Below the pieces are notes generated by a model. That model ran no database searches. It had not been told where the DNA came from and saw only the letters and a list, made by a program, of their open reading frames with translations. This document shows positions 7,601-16,432 of a stretch of 21,530 nt of DNA, piece by piece. The position numbers and the translations under genes are program-made. The DNA comes from a virus: the IMG/VR virus record IMGVR_UViG_3300030406_000030, positions 1-21,530 of that record, one strand, 5' to 3'. The first letter of the stretch is position 1. The number at the start of each line of letters is the position of its first letter.

Positions 7601-8931
7601 GTTAAATTCATGGCACTATCACCAATTAATTTAACAAAATCTAATTTAGTTATTGTTGGTATTGCACTTGATAATGCACTTTTAAGTGGTGTTGGAATTG
7701 CTTTATAAAACCAACTTTCTGTAAACCAATTTTTTTCTAATGATAGTGGATCTTCTATTTCTGTATTTAACTGTGCATCTTCTTCTACTCTTCTAAAAGA
7801 AAGTTCTGCATCAAGTTGTGATAATATTCTTTGATTATCTGCTAAATCTTTTACAGTCTTATTATAAGCATTTCCATTTTCTATATCTTTTTCTAATTTT
7901 TTAATCCGATTTATAAATTCTGTTTTAACATAATCTGACTGTTCTTTTGAAAAAGATGCTTTTGTTGCTTCAAAATCTTGTAAATCTTTTTTTGCATCTT
8001 TTAATCTTGACTGTAAATTTGGCAAGTTATCTGCCAATATATCAAAACCTTTTCTTTCTTGATCTGCTTTCCTTTTTTCATTACCAAATCTTTCATTTGG
8101 CAATGCTTTCTTTAATCCTTGTAAATATTCTGTAGTATATATTGGCTCTGACTTACCATCTTTACCAACCTTTACTTCTTTATCTATAGCAAAAGGTCTA
8201 TCTAATTTACTATCTATTGCTTTTTGTAATAACGTAGTATCTGTAGATTGTTCATCAATAGTTTTAATTAATTGTAAACTATCTTCTTCTAATTTCTTTA
8301 ATGCACCAACTTGCCTACTTACTACTGCTCCAGTAGCACCACCAATAATTGCACCACCTAATACAGAAAAAGCTATATTACCTGCAACCTCTTGACCAGT
8401 AGCTAAAGGATCAAAAGGATATCTTAATGCTTCTTGACCTGCTGTTAATATACCTACACCTCTACCAGTGCGAAAAGCGGCAGTAGCCGCACTAACTGTA
8501 AAACCACCAAAAGGTATAGCAAAAAGATTTATTGGATCAAATATACCTGATATAAGTTGTTGTGGTATAGAGCTTTGAGCAAGTATTTGTCTACGTTCTT
8601 TGTTTTCATCAATCTGCTGTTTTAGATCTCTCATATGCTCTGCATTTTTTGCATCAATAAGATCATCAACAAACTCTTCATAACCAATCATATCTCGTAA
8701 TGGCTCATATTCATTATCTACTTCATCTCTATATCTTACTGCATTTTCAACAGCATTAATCAATGGCATATAAGAATAGCCAAGTTGTGCTGATATAGTA
8801 TCACCAAAACTAGGAGAGTCAGTTGAATTAAGTGTAAATTGTGGCACTGATCCACGAGTTTGTAATCTAAATAATTGATCTTCACTTAATATTTCAGGTG
8901 CAAATCTACCACTAGAGAATACATCAACCAT
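4672..8931 (-). CDS. Internal virion (ejection) protein, T7 gp16-like, with zincin motif
   Basis: This 1419-aa protein sits directly before the fibre gene, as T7 gp16 (1318 aa) does. It would be part of the internal core that is ejected to form the DNA channel through the cell envelope. Residues about 125-153 and 181-209 are hydrophobic and Gly/Ala-rich (FDPINLFAIPFGGFTVSAA; FSVLGGAIIGGATGAVV). A Lys/Glu-rich coiled-coil region follows (about 210-400), then a long helical body. I see no N-terminal lytic transglycosylase like that of T7 gp16. Instead HEIMH lies at 1122-1126 (H1122, E1123, H1126), with a plausible third ligand E1148 in YENKINDLA, the pattern of a gluzincin-type metallopeptidase. 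The start overlaps the previous stop as TAATG. The gp16-like role rests on size, order and hydrophobic segments. Confidence 0.85.
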   Translation of the reverse strand: MVDVFSSGRFAPEILSEDQLFRLQTRGSVPQFTLNSTDSPSFGDTISAQLGYSYMPLINAVENAVRYRDEVDNEYEPLRDMIGYEEFVDDLIDAKNAEHMRDLKQQIDENKERRQILAQSSIPQQLISGIFDPINLFAIPFGGFTVSAATAAFRTGRGVGILTAGQEALRYPFDPLATGQEVAGNIAFSVLGGAIIGGATGAVVSRQVGALKKLEEDSLQLIKTIDEQSTDTTLLQKAIDSKLDRPFAIDKEVKVGKDGKSEPIYTTEYLQGLKKALPNERFGNEKRKADQERKGFDILADNLPNLQSRLKDAKKDLQDFEATKASFSKEQSDYVKTEFINRIKKLEKDIENGNAYNKTVKDLADNQRILSQLDAELSFRRVEEDAQLNTEIEDPLSLEKNWFTESWFYKAIPTPLKSALSSAIPTITKLDFVKLIGDSAMNLTKTKFGLATENSVYQLSKIREGEWVATHDVLRTIYKEQFGKNLYAMDIDIDDAVSRLRKRTTYHDWLEGTYTKILKGEKLTDIEKRVKSQIDSFFERWETRLRDAGIIGDTASIAKDIEKKQLRVFKDVRELRDLAVLDAEMTVKYQQILDELDAQFMGQAEKVGLSEKQLEFLESLKMKKQQGTFLPSGLQKKKNNIIKRLARNNFEIQDLNINLKNARQKKVLPANEEFFFPRYWSVDKIKNNREKFAQVLTKWFTDNPTVMVTKADGTKLRRSAETPEEISRATTADAIAKRVDSTIKAITKEGADLTDDSFAFYGYGKSQHFRHRELDIPNALVTDFIEVNPVQVMRIYTQRVAPKYEFNKMYGGRTIDEVLDDMDNDMMNAGISMREINKVRKNFLHSYDRVVGRVLTNPARLDMRFANMLRDLAQLNYLGSAGISSIPDAAKVLMEHELKNVFKGLYGILSDSKVRMTRKELRIAAEALEILQGDAHMKFVEDLTNNPLETGFRTKARSLFYILNGLAPITNVIKKLDGIIRQHELIEFSVKEHNGTATAKDIQYLRRYGIGKEQSREIASAGWEVSENGMYLANTDKWNTSIVFPDTTAKIIYGKTGKTIEGRYVPALFRKSENAILIDRDYIKGEMFESQAWTNPKLEGVKPLSINQFKEPEDWLNFVVMHEIMHTRNSAKSLGIDLRKKGGKAEYENKINDLALAEIKKQKKVSEDTIDKFRVAMNSGVANTVVMGTPADKPIISDGVAYIPSWIGEKFGLKEDARFRGYTRVETGLAGLPFQFFSYSFAAANKITAAMATGQAKNRAISMVTSMGLAYMSLSIKYELNGTGYIWDKMSIEDKMARAFDASGLAAIYSDAFYTAMQTSLALDGPDISMGLLQPKFPQDPSYVDAFTAIGGAGPSIGYDLTEGAYKFAVEGDMKGASQFVKNLPFMRLWFLRDYVNEFGRMLQDTDESDIDRLLRNRF

Positions 8932-11900
8932 TAATCACCACCAAAAGTTCTAACTGTTTTATTGCGTTCTTCTAATATCTTTTGTGCTTTTGTTTCTATA
9001 CTTTCACCTTTACGAGCTTTTTGACCTGTTATCTTCATTACACTTTCATCTTCTTGTGAAGTAACAACATCTATGCTTTCATTTATTTCTTCTGTTGTTT
9101 TTGTAGCATTAAGTAAGCTATCTAAATTATATACTTTAGGTTGTCCATCAGGAAGATAAGGTTGAAAAGAACCATATTTATTATTAAAAAAAACTGCTTG
9201 ATATAAAACATTAGATTTTTGTGTATCACCACCTGTAAATGGAGTAACAACAGGAACTAGAAATATTTGATCTTTAACAACACTTACACCTTTTTTTGTT
9301 ATTTTTTTATCAGGCACACCTTCTGCTTGAGTTTGTTGTTCAAGCACAGCAAGTGTTTTACCAAATACATCTGTTGCTCCTTGTCCTACTTTAAGTTTTT
9401 CTTGTACATCTTTGAATATACCAGTAGTAGGTCTTTCTGTGCCATCATAATCTGTATCTTCAAATTCATCATCTAATACTGTTTTAGGCTGTACAAATGT
9501 AGTATTAAAAAGCATTGCATTATCGGGTAGATCTGCATTAATTAAATTAATTATTTGTTCTCTTTTTTCCTGATTTGGAATCATTCTTTGAAACCCAAAT
9601 TTAGATTTACTTTGTATAGATGAAAAAAATGGATCAATAACAAATCCATTATCAACATAAAGCTTATCTTTCATATCCATAATGATAGATCTTAACTTTG
9701 GTTCTTCTATATTTAATTTCATTCCTATTTTAGCAACTGATTTAAAATCTAATATTTCATTAGTTCGTAAACCTAATGATGCAAGATATGTAGTAGCAGG
9801 ATCACTTATTGCAACTTTATCACCATATTCTTTTATACTTTCTTTATTAAATGGCACTTGACCAGTTTCTTTAATAAGTCTTATTATTTGTGTCAATCTT
9901 ACTTGACCATTTGGACCAGTGCCTTTTGTATTAAATATTTCAGTTTTTCCTTTGAAGTCTGTATAAAGATCAGCCGCCATAGCTAAAATACTATTTTGTG
10001 TATTTGTTAAACCACCATCTCGTACAAGAACATTAAATGGCAATGTAGAGCTTGTATCTGAAACATTACTATATCTGCTCCAATAACTTAATCCTAATAA
10101 AGCGGCGGCTTCATCAGAAGCACTATTTGTTGAAAAATTACCATCTGATAAAGAACTTAAAGTTTGTATTAATCTTTGTGACATACCTCCACTCATTATA
10201 TGTCTATCCAAAGCTTTATGATTATCATTGTTAGCAGGGTCAAAAGAGTCAGGTTTACCTTTTGTTAAAAAAGTATCTACTGTTACACCATATGTAATAT
10301 CTCTATTTTGTTTATTAGTTTTATCGTTCGTATAAATTCTTCTACTATCATTTTGGATAGTATTATTTTGACTTGCAGTTTGTGCTGATGATGTTGAAGA
10401 TCCACCACTATCAATTCGTAAAGCATTTATTTTTCTTTGTATTAAACCTAAACCTGCACTACGACCATCTTGATAATTATTAGCTAAAGATTGCATTGCA
10501 TCATAAAATGTCTGCTCCTCTTTAGTTAGATTAATTTGTTTATTTGGATTAGTAAGTTTTACATTTACTCTTGCTAAAGAGTCTGCTGTATTAATTGTAT
10601 CAGGGTGTTGAAATAATTTATGTACTGTTTGAGTAATTAAATCTTGATGTAAATATTTTGCTTCTCTATCACCGTTATTTATAAAACCAAATGTAGCATC
10701 TTTATTTTTAACACCAATACTTTTCATTATTCTATCATTTAATGATCTAAATGTTTCTTCATTCCATTGTCCATTTTCTATCCAATCATTAACAATATTA
10801 TCAGGTGATTCATTTGTTATAAAAATATCAAAGTTACTATTATTTTGTTGTGTAACTAAACTTTCTTTTATCTTAGCTTCATCTTCTTCAAGTTTTCTAT
10901 TTGCTTTTTGTTCTTCTACACTTTCATCAGATTGAACTTGTCTTTGACCTGCTGATAATGTTCTTGCTTCTGCTCTAACTATACTTATATTTTTTCCTGC
11001 TAATTTTTTAATAGCATCTAAAACTTTATATTCATCTTCTGATATTCTTGGATCTTTTTGACCATTCCCAATATATCTTTCTGCTAGTTCTATTTGCAAA
11101 GATGTTTTGCCACGAGAATAACCTTTCATTAAACCTACTGGTATAGCTGTAGAAATCAAAAGATTATTATTATTTATTTGAGTTTTAGTGAAGCCAGTTA
11201 ATCCAAACTCAGATACCATACCATCAAAAACACCTTTAGTTTCTTTCTTTTGTATTTGTAACTGTTTAATTAATTCTTCTAATGGCAAATCTGAATTAAT
11301 ATAGTTTGATGCTTCGGCTGTTATTTCTTGAGCAGAGTTTCTTACTGCAAGTTCACCATCTTGTGCCTGATTAACTATATTGAGTTTCTTTTCATCTAAA
11401 GCCATATCAAAATAATGTTGAGTAGATAACTTTGCTACACCTTCTTGTATTTGAGATGTAAAATCACCACCACCTAACTTATTTATTTCTTCAATATATG
11501 CAGGTATAAAATTATTAATTTTTGTTTGAAAGTCATTAGAGTCTGAAGAATCTAATCTTATTTGTTCTATATTTTTAGATATATCATTTGATAATGCTAA
11601 GGCATATTTTTTTTCTAATAATGGTTTAGCTGTTTGTTGTGCCACTTTACTAAGAGAAGCATCAAGAGGTCTAAAATCAAGTTCACTTCTTACTACAGTT
11701 GGATTGCCCATAGGATCAGATTCTTCTACAATCATTTTTCTTGTAGATAAATTTGCTACAAAATCTTTACCTTTTTGTATTTCTTGCTCTGTTGCATCTT
11801 TAAAATACATAGTAGCCAAACTATTAAATACATCAGCTTGTACTTTAGCCGCTTGTATGCCACCAGTATCAACAGATACTACACCTACTGGCTTGTTTAT

Positions 11901-11936
11901 AAATGATGATCGTTTTGCTCTAATAAATTCTACCAT
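8931..11936 (-). CDS. Internal virion (ejection) protein, T7 gp15-like by position
   Basis: A 1001-aa protein, longer than T7 gp15 (747 aa). It lies between a gp14-like and a gp16-like gene, which is the T7 order for the inner core. It is mostly polar and helical, rich in Lys, Asn, Gln, Asp and Glu, without TM segments or signal peptide. Charged coiled-coil-like stretches are seen (for example VEEQKANRKLEEDEAKIKES) and the C-terminus is strongly charged (KGESIETKAQKILEERNKT). No enzyme motif is recognisable. Translation probably couples to the upstream gene: the start and upstream stop share TAATG. The stop overlaps the gp16-like start in the same way. The name is based on synteny and protein style, since gp15 proteins diverge strongly. 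Confidence 0.8.
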   Translation of the reverse strand: MVEFIRAKRSSFINKPVGVVSVDTGGIQAAKVQADVFNSLATMYFKDATEQEIQKGKDFVANLSTRKMIVEESDPMGNPTVVRSELDFRPLDASLSKVAQQTAKPLLEKKYALALSNDISKNIEQIRLDSSDSNDFQTKINNFIPAYIEEINKLGGGDFTSQIQEGVAKLSTQHYFDMALDEKKLNIVNQAQDGELAVRNSAQEITAEASNYINSDLPLEELIKQLQIQKKETKGVFDGMVSEFGLTGFTKTQINNNNLLISTAIPVGLMKGYSRGKTSLQIELAERYIGNGQKDPRISEDEYKVLDAIKKLAGKNISIVRAEARTLSAGQRQVQSDESVEEQKANRKLEEDEAKIKESLVTQQNNSNFDIFITNESPDNIVNDWIENGQWNEETFRSLNDRIMKSIGVKNKDATFGFINNGDREAKYLHQDLITQTVHKLFQHPDTINTADSLARVNVKLTNPNKQINLTKEEQTFYDAMQSLANNYQDGRSAGLGLIQRKINALRIDSGGSSTSSAQTASQNNTIQNDSRRIYTNDKTNKQNRDITYGVTVDTFLTKGKPDSFDPANNDNHKALDRHIMSGGMSQRLIQTLSSLSDGNFSTNSASDEAAALLGLSYWSRYSNVSDTSSTLPFNVLVRDGGLTNTQNSILAMAADLYTDFKGKTEIFNTKGTGPNGQVRLTQIIRLIKETGQVPFNKESIKEYGDKVAISDPATTYLASLGLRTNEILDFKSVAKIGMKLNIEEPKLRSIIMDMKDKLYVDNGFVIDPFFSSIQSKSKFGFQRMIPNQEKREQIINLINADLPDNAMLFNTTFVQPKTVLDDEFEDTDYDGTERPTTGIFKDVQEKLKVGQGATDVFGKTLAVLEQQTQAEGVPDKKITKKGVSVVKDQIFLVPVVTPFTGGDTQKSNVLYQAVFFNNKYGSFQPYLPDGQPKVYNLDSLLNATKTTEEINESIDVVTSQEDESVMKITGQKARKGESIETKAQKILEERNKTVRTFGGD

Positions 11937-12409
11937 TATATACTCGTTACATCTTTACCACTTGATAATCTATCAGCTTGATAAGCACCTCTCATTAAAG
12001 TACCAAAGGCTTGAAATCTATATGCTCGTGCTAAATTATTGCCTTTCATAACTGCCATTCTTTGTGCAAAAGATCTTTGTGCTTGTTCTCCTGCAAGTTG
12101 TGTTCTTGCTCTATCTACACTAACAGAAGTTTCTCTTCTTGCTCGATCTATTATAGCTTTCAAACTTCTATCACTACCTATATCTCTACCCATAGTTCCT
12201 GACAATGCTTGGTTCATTCCTATAAATGTTTTTAAACTATTCATACGAACATTATGTTCTTGTAATGCTCTAAGTCTTGCTTGTTTCTTTTGTGTTTCTA
12301 ATTGTCTTGCTCTTAGTGCGGCTTCTCGTTTTGCTGCTCTTGCCGCACTCATAGAACCCATAAAAGATATTGCAGTTGAACCTATTGCTAATGCTAATGG
12401 TAATCCCAT
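11936..12409 (-). CDS. Internal virion protein, T7 gp14-like
   Basis: A 157-aa protein (T7 gp14 is 196 aa). The N-terminus is hydrophobic (residues about 2-20, GLPLALAIGSTAISFMGS). A long Ala/Arg/Lys/Gln-rich amphipathic helix follows (AARAAKREAALRARQLETQ onward), then a helical region with SLKAIIDRARRETS and a C-terminal ARAYRFQAFGTLMRGAYQA. A short hydrophobic start followed by basic Ala-rich helix is typical of gp14-type proteins, which form an outer-membrane channel component of the ejected complex. The start lies 1 nt after the tubular B stop, with SD GAGGTG about 10 nt upstream in the end of that gene. Confidence 0.85.
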   Translation of the reverse strand: MGLPLALAIGSTAISFMGSMSAARAAKREAALRARQLETQKKQARLRALQEHNVRMNSLKTFIGMNQALSGTMGRDIGSDRSLKAIIDRARRETSVSVDRARTQLAGEQAQRSFAQRMAVMKGNNLARAYRFQAFGTLMRGAYQADRLSSGKDVTSI

Positions 12410-12410
12410 A

Positions 12411-14687
12411 TTAAAATGCCACCTCTACTATCATTCCGTTAATCTGTAAATCTAAAGGAAAAGACTGTGATACTATAACTCTAGGATCACGACTATACCC
12501 TAACAACCTAAACTCTTCTTTACCAGTTACAGAAGATCTTTCCATAAAACCAGTAGTTACAGTATCAGTTGTATTCCTTATAACTAAATCTCTACTTGTT
12601 GATGTTGTACTTGGTCCTTGCACACTTACAGCAAGTGTTGAATGTAAATCTAATATGACTTTAGGTATTTGTCTAGGCTCTCCAGTTAAAGGACCACCTT
12701 GTATAGCGGCATCTATAGGCAAAGTTTTAAGTGTAGGTGTAAAAGCATATCCTATAAATGCCTGACTTAATCCACTTTTTACAGCACTAGCATCTATCTC
12801 GCCACTTGCCACTGTAAACTCACCTAAAAAATCATTACCATTTGTAGCTTTGACTACTGCATTATTACTAAAGTGTGATGTTAAACTACCAAATACACTG
12901 GCACTGCCACTAAATGTATTACAAAAATCCATAGGCATATCTGTCTGAAACTCTTCTAAAAACAACTTAGTAGTGCCTGAGCCATCATCTCTAGCACAGA
13001 CTACAAACAATCTTTCATGTACTGCACAGATACTATGCCACAATCCTTGTGTATCCCACAAACTCCACCCTGCTTTTTGATCTCCTCTTACAGAATAAAA
13101 TACAGCTATAGTGCCATCATTATTTATTAAAAAGGCATAAGACTCACTTCTATTCAAAGCACCTTTAATAGATGTTTGCTGTACTGGATCTAGTATGAGA
13201 TGTGGTGCAAGACCTGATACAGCTACAGATGTATATGCACTTTCTGCATCTGTAAATAAAAACTCTCTCAATGCACTACCAGTTTTTTGTATAAATAAAG
13301 TAGCACCATCAAATACTGTAGGTCTAACAAAGCTAGAACCAAAAGGTGTCTGCCTTCTAATCTGTGCATTAGCAGGAGTCACTGGTTTGTTAGCAACAGT
13401 AGGAATAAACAACTCAGCACCAGTAGTAAATATCTGTAGATCTCTATTAGATACTAAATGTCTAATAGAAAATATCTCACCCACATTAGCAGTAAGATCT
13501 AAAGCATCATTATCTTCAGCATCACCTACATCAAAATTAAAAAACAAACCTGATTTACTACCCCATATTCCATCAGGCTGTGCCAAAGTGCCACCAAACC
13601 AAAGTCTATTTTGATGAAAGGTAACTGCCGCAGGATAGCCACGATAAGCAGAATAACTTTGTTCTGACCATTCAGTAGTAGCCGCATTTGTTATAATACG
13701 AGGACTACCACCACCTATAGCACTAGATGTAGCAGTTGCACTACTTCCTGCTGTAAACTCAAATGTATTTTCATCAGGTACAGCAGTTATAACTCTTGCA
13801 CCATTTATATTACTATTTGCTATGCCCCCTACTGCACCTGCTCTTTCAAAGGTAACAGTTGAGTTAACAGCTAATCCATGTAATGCTTTAGTAACTCTTA
13901 CTGTGCCACTACCCTCAAATGTTTTAAGACTATCTATTTCTAGTTGCTGTCTTAATGTTCCATTAATAGTTGCAGTTACTTTTGTAGCACTAATTAAAGC
14001 TGTTATTCGACATCTTACACCTCCCATCAACAAATCAGTTCCTACATGATTAGATACAAAATAATCTCCTGATGCAGTCAATGTAACACTTCCAGTTGTA
14101 TTAGTTGCTATAAGAGTCATACCTAATGGTTGAAAACTAAAATATGGCTGAAAAATGTCATTGCCATCTCTTGAGGTATCAAAGTTAAATGTTGATACTG
14201 AGAATGTAGTAAGACCAGTTCTTTCCAATATTCTTGTTTGAAAAGTATTATGACATATAAACATTAGATCACCTTGCTGTGCAAAAGTAATCTCTTCAAG
14301 ATAAGATGCTGATGTTGTATTCACTAACCATGATTGTCCAGTAATTGCTTGTATAGATGACACACTGCCATCAGTAGGACTAATTTGAAATATCTCTATC
14401 CTTGTATTACTAAATGCTATTATATATCTTTCATCATCTGAAAATATAAAAGGTTCTATTCTCACACTTTGTCTAAGACTAGCTAGTGCAGTAAATGCAG
14501 GATTACTTCCAAAGTTATGTAATCTTTTTGTACCAGTTCTTTTTTTTAAACCACCTTCAGATCTAATAAAAAAGTTTCTTACCTGCTCACCTGCATTAGT
14601 ATATACTTTTGTATCTGTCCTAGATGTTAAAGAAGGACTTATCTCTCCAAACTGAAAGTTATTTAATGGCACTCTTACTCTAGCCAT
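12411..14687 (-). CDS. Tail tubular protein B (T7 gp12-like nozzle)
   Basis: A 758-aa protein, close to T7 gp12 (794 aa). The N-terminus holds the family signature at residues about 11-53: FQFGEISPSLTSRTDTKVY, then QVRNFFIRSEGGLKKRTGT. The rest is beta-rich with the propeller-like repeats expected of the hexameric nozzle (NRLWFGGTLAQPDGIWGSK, then VGEIFSIRHLVSNRDLQIFTTGAELFI). It would form the tail tip below tubular A and hold the fibres. The start directly abuts the TAA of tubular A, and its SD AGGAGAAG lies in the final codons of that gene, so the two subunits should be translationally coupled. The assignment is strong. Confidence 0.95.
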   Translation of the reverse strand: MARVRVPLNNFQFGEISPSLTSRTDTKVYTNAGEQVRNFFIRSEGGLKKRTGTKRLHNFGSNPAFTALASLRQSVRIEPFIFSDDERYIIAFSNTRIEIFQISPTDGSVSSIQAITGQSWLVNTTSASYLEEITFAQQGDLMFICHNTFQTRILERTGLTTFSVSTFNFDTSRDGNDIFQPYFSFQPLGMTLIATNTTGSVTLTASGDYFVSNHVGTDLLMGGVRCRITALISATKVTATINGTLRQQLEIDSLKTFEGSGTVRVTKALHGLAVNSTVTFERAGAVGGIANSNINGARVITAVPDENTFEFTAGSSATATSSAIGGGSPRIITNAATTEWSEQSYSAYRGYPAAVTFHQNRLWFGGTLAQPDGIWGSKSGLFFNFDVGDAEDNDALDLTANVGEIFSIRHLVSNRDLQIFTTGAELFIPTVANKPVTPANAQIRRQTPFGSSFVRPTVFDGATLFIQKTGSALREFLFTDAESAYTSVAVSGLAPHLILDPVQQTSIKGALNRSESYAFLINNDGTIAVFYSVRGDQKAGWSLWDTQGLWHSICAVHERLFVVCARDDGSGTTKLFLEEFQTDMPMDFCNTFSGSASVFGSLTSHFSNNAVVKATNGNDFLGEFTVASGEIDASAVKSGLSQAFIGYAFTPTLKTLPIDAAIQGGPLTGEPRQIPKVILDLHSTLAVSVQGPSTTSTSRDLVIRNTTDTVTTGFMERSSVTGKEEFRLLGYSRDPRVIVSQSFPLDLQINGMIVEVAF

Positions 14688-15275
14688 TTAACTTCTCCTA
14701 TTAGAAATAAATCTTGATGTAACTAATTTTCTTGTTGTCTGTTGTTGTGCATCTATGTTTCTTGCTTTTGCCATTAGTTGATTAGCTTTTGTTTCCATCA
14801 TTTGCATAAGTCTATCATCTCTAGCTATTGATGTGGCAAAGATAGATGCCAATGAATATTGCAAAGCTAAAGAAAAGTATGATGGAAAATCAACTTCATC
14901 TGCTCTAAATGTAAAATCTGCAACTAAAGAATCTGATGATGTTGCATCACTAAATACCTTATCTCCATATACTGTAAACTCTATAAGATTATCATTTACA
15001 GTAACACCATGTAATACTAGTAAATTACTAGGTAATTGATGAGCAATATCAAACCTACCAGTAGGCACATCTGACAATTGATTTAGAACTGCTTGTTCTG
15101 TAGCAAATCGCCATCTTGCTGTAGATAGCATGGCTCTAACTGTATCCTCATACATATTAGTTGCTACTAAGGCTTCAGTACTTGAAGAGTCAAATGAAGT
15201 AATAGGCTCTGCACCAATAAGAACTAAGGCTCTTGATGCTATATCTATTGATGAATTTGCTCTTGTACTTGTCAT
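14688..15275 (-). CDS. Tail tubular protein A (T7 gp11-like adaptor)
   Basis: A 195-aa protein, nearly the same length as T7 gp11 (196 aa). The start region SSIDIASRALVLIGAEPITSFDSSSTEA and then MYEDTVRAMLSTARWRFATEQAVL (residues about 8-65) is the family pattern: a helical adaptor of the dodecameric ring that joins portal to nozzle. I keep ATG 15275 because the family fold begins immediately after it. No SD lies at normal linear distance. The nearest good one, AGGAG (15307-15303), is separated from the ATG by 27 nt, of which 20 fold into a strong hairpin (described separately). The stop abuts the next start. Confidence 0.93.
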   Translation of the reverse strand: MTSTRANSSIDIASRALVLIGAEPITSFDSSSTEALVATNMYEDTVRAMLSTARWRFATEQAVLNQLSDVPTGRFDIAHQLPSNLLVLHGVTVNDNLIEFTVYGDKVFSDATSSDSLVADFTFRADEVDFPSYFSLALQYSLASIFATSIARDDRLMQMMETKANQLMAKARNIDAQQQTTRKLVTSRFISNRRS

Positions 15276-15282
15276 ATAAAGA

Positions 15283-15308
15283 TAGGGGGATTGCTCCCCC
15301 TACTCCTA
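15283..15308 (-). promoter_or_regulatory. GNRA-capped hairpin between SD and tail tubular A start; RBS structure or Tphi-like terminator
   Basis: On the transcript, the preceding stop TAG and the SD AGGAG overlap (15308-15303). They are followed at once by a perfect 8-bp stem, TAGGGGGA (15302-15295) and TCCCCCTA (15290-15283), closed by the tetraloop GCAA. Seven nt (TCTTTAT) then lead to ATG 15275. Linear SD-to-ATG spacing is 27 nt, but it is 7 nt if the hairpin stacks out. T4 genes 38 and 25 are known precedents for folded ribosome sites. The place between capsid and tubular A also matches the T7 Tphi terminator. The U-tract here is poor (TATCTTTAT), so termination, if any, would be partial. 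Confidence 0.75.
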
Positions 15309-15572
15309 ATCTCCGTCTGTTTCTGCAACAGCAGTACCATCTGAAACATCTACAGTAGTACCATTGTTTGATAAGACAGTTACAAAGTTAGTTGTTGGTG
15401 TATTCGTATCCTGCACAATTACCAAGTCACGAACATTTAACATATTTATAGATTCACCAGTAAAATAACCTGCTGAGTTTACAGTAGCTATTGTATCTGT
15501 AGTTTGATAAATCCATAAGTTAACACCACTTGCTCCACCAATTCTGTGTAAGCCACTTGCACTATAAGCCAT
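15306..15572 (-). CDS. Small probable capsid-associated protein downstream of the capsid gene (88 aa)
   Basis: It begins MAYSASGLHRIGGASGVNLWIYQTTD and continues with IATVNSAGYF, SINMLNVRDLVIV and an acidic C-terminus. This is a recognisable style of small beta-rich protein found immediately after the capsid gene in many phages with this type of capsid. The SD is very strong (AGGAGGG at 15584-15578, 5 nt before ATG), which fits abundant synthesis like the capsid protein. A decoration or head-fibre role is plausible by position and expression signal, but I know of no proof. It has no TM segment and no Cys. Confidence 0.8.
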   Translation of the reverse strand: MAYSASGLHRIGGASGVNLWIYQTTDTIATVNSAGYFTGESINMLNVRDLVIVQDTNTPTTNFVTVLSNNGTTVDVSDGTAVAETDGD

Positions 15573-15584
15573 CTAACCCTCCTA

Positions 15585-16397
15585 TTAATTATTATCAAGG
15601 AGTTCATAGACACCATTGTTATCAATAACAACAGCACCCATAGACATCATTGAGGTTGCTAAATGAGATACTTTTTCTGCAATGTAGTTTAGTTCTGTAC
15701 TTACATCAGCACCGATACCTAAACCAACAGCAGTAGTATGATATGCCATATTCTTACCTGCTGTGATAGCCGCAGTAGAAAAAATCTTAAATCCTAAAAA
15801 TTCTTTCATTGTCATGCCACCTGCAAAAGGTAAGTTCTGCTCACCAACAAAGTCTGATGATGCAAACTCAGTAATATTAAATAAGTCGGCATATCCCTTT
15901 GGGTGCATAGCAATATATCTGCCACCATCTTCTGGAATATTTGCAGTACCAAAAGTTTCAAATACAGCTAACAAATCTGCTTTTTGAACAGCAGAACTTG
16001 TGTCATGTATCTGTGTACTATTAGCACCTGAATCCATTGCAGTATATAGCAACTCGTCAGTTTTTCTTCCAAGAGCCGCCGCCGCACTTGTTGCCACAGC
16101 TTGTCGCTCATCTATATTGGTCTTTAGCTCATCTAACTTGTCGATAAACTCTGCGGCAAAAAAGTCCTGCATTGTTACATCTACAGTTGTATGTGCTAGT
16201 TCCATTGGTGTTACTTGTCCATTTCGAGATTTAGTACTCGCAGTTCCAGTACCAATTTTCTGAAACCTTGCTGTATTTCCTTGTACGTTAGCTACAGTAC
16301 GGACAGTATTTCTTAATTTACTACCCATTCTTTGATAAGCTAAATGCACTTCGGTCTCGAACTGGGTAATAAAGGCTGTATCTATTGTATTAGCCAT
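15585..16397 (-). CDS. Major capsid protein
   Basis: A 270-aa protein of the compact HK97-fold type (Phage_capsid_2-like), shorter than T7 gp10A (345 aa). The N-terminus MANTIDTAFITQFETEVHLAYQR is typical of such capsid proteins (a helical N-arm). Residues about 35-75 (VANVQGNTARFQKIG, then QVTPMELAHTTVDVTM) and the following FFAAEFIDKLDELKTNIDERQAVATSAAAALGRKTDE helix form the expected E-loop and spine segments. Its place between scaffold and tail genes agrees. The SD GGAG lies 8 nt before ATG 16397. The 81-bp gap upstream, the largest non-coding gap seen here, holds a 12-bp direct repeat. Confidence 0.93.
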   Translation of the reverse strand: MANTIDTAFITQFETEVHLAYQRMGSKLRNTVRTVANVQGNTARFQKIGTGTASTKSRNGQVTPMELAHTTVDVTMQDFFAAEFIDKLDELKTNIDERQAVATSAAAALGRKTDELLYTAMDSGANSTQIHDTSSAVQKADLLAVFETFGTANIPEDGGRYIAMHPKGYADLFNITEFASSDFVGEQNLPFAGGMTMKEFLGFKIFSTAAITAGKNMAYHTTAVGLGIGADVSTELNYIAEKVSHLATSMMSMGAVVIDNNGVYELLDNN

Positions 16398-16432
16398 TTC
16401 AGTTCTCCACTAAAAAGTTAAAGTTACATTTT

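Noticed and set aside
12039-12449. 136-aa plus-strand open frame antisense to the gp14-like gene
   Set aside because: It covers the gp14-like gene and the junction with tubular B, shows no recognisable domain, and reflects the Ala/Arg-rich codons of the minus-strand gene.
13195-13614. 139-aa plus-strand open frame antisense to tubular B
   Set aside because: It is fully inside a confident gene, has no family pattern, and no RBS that would suggest translation.
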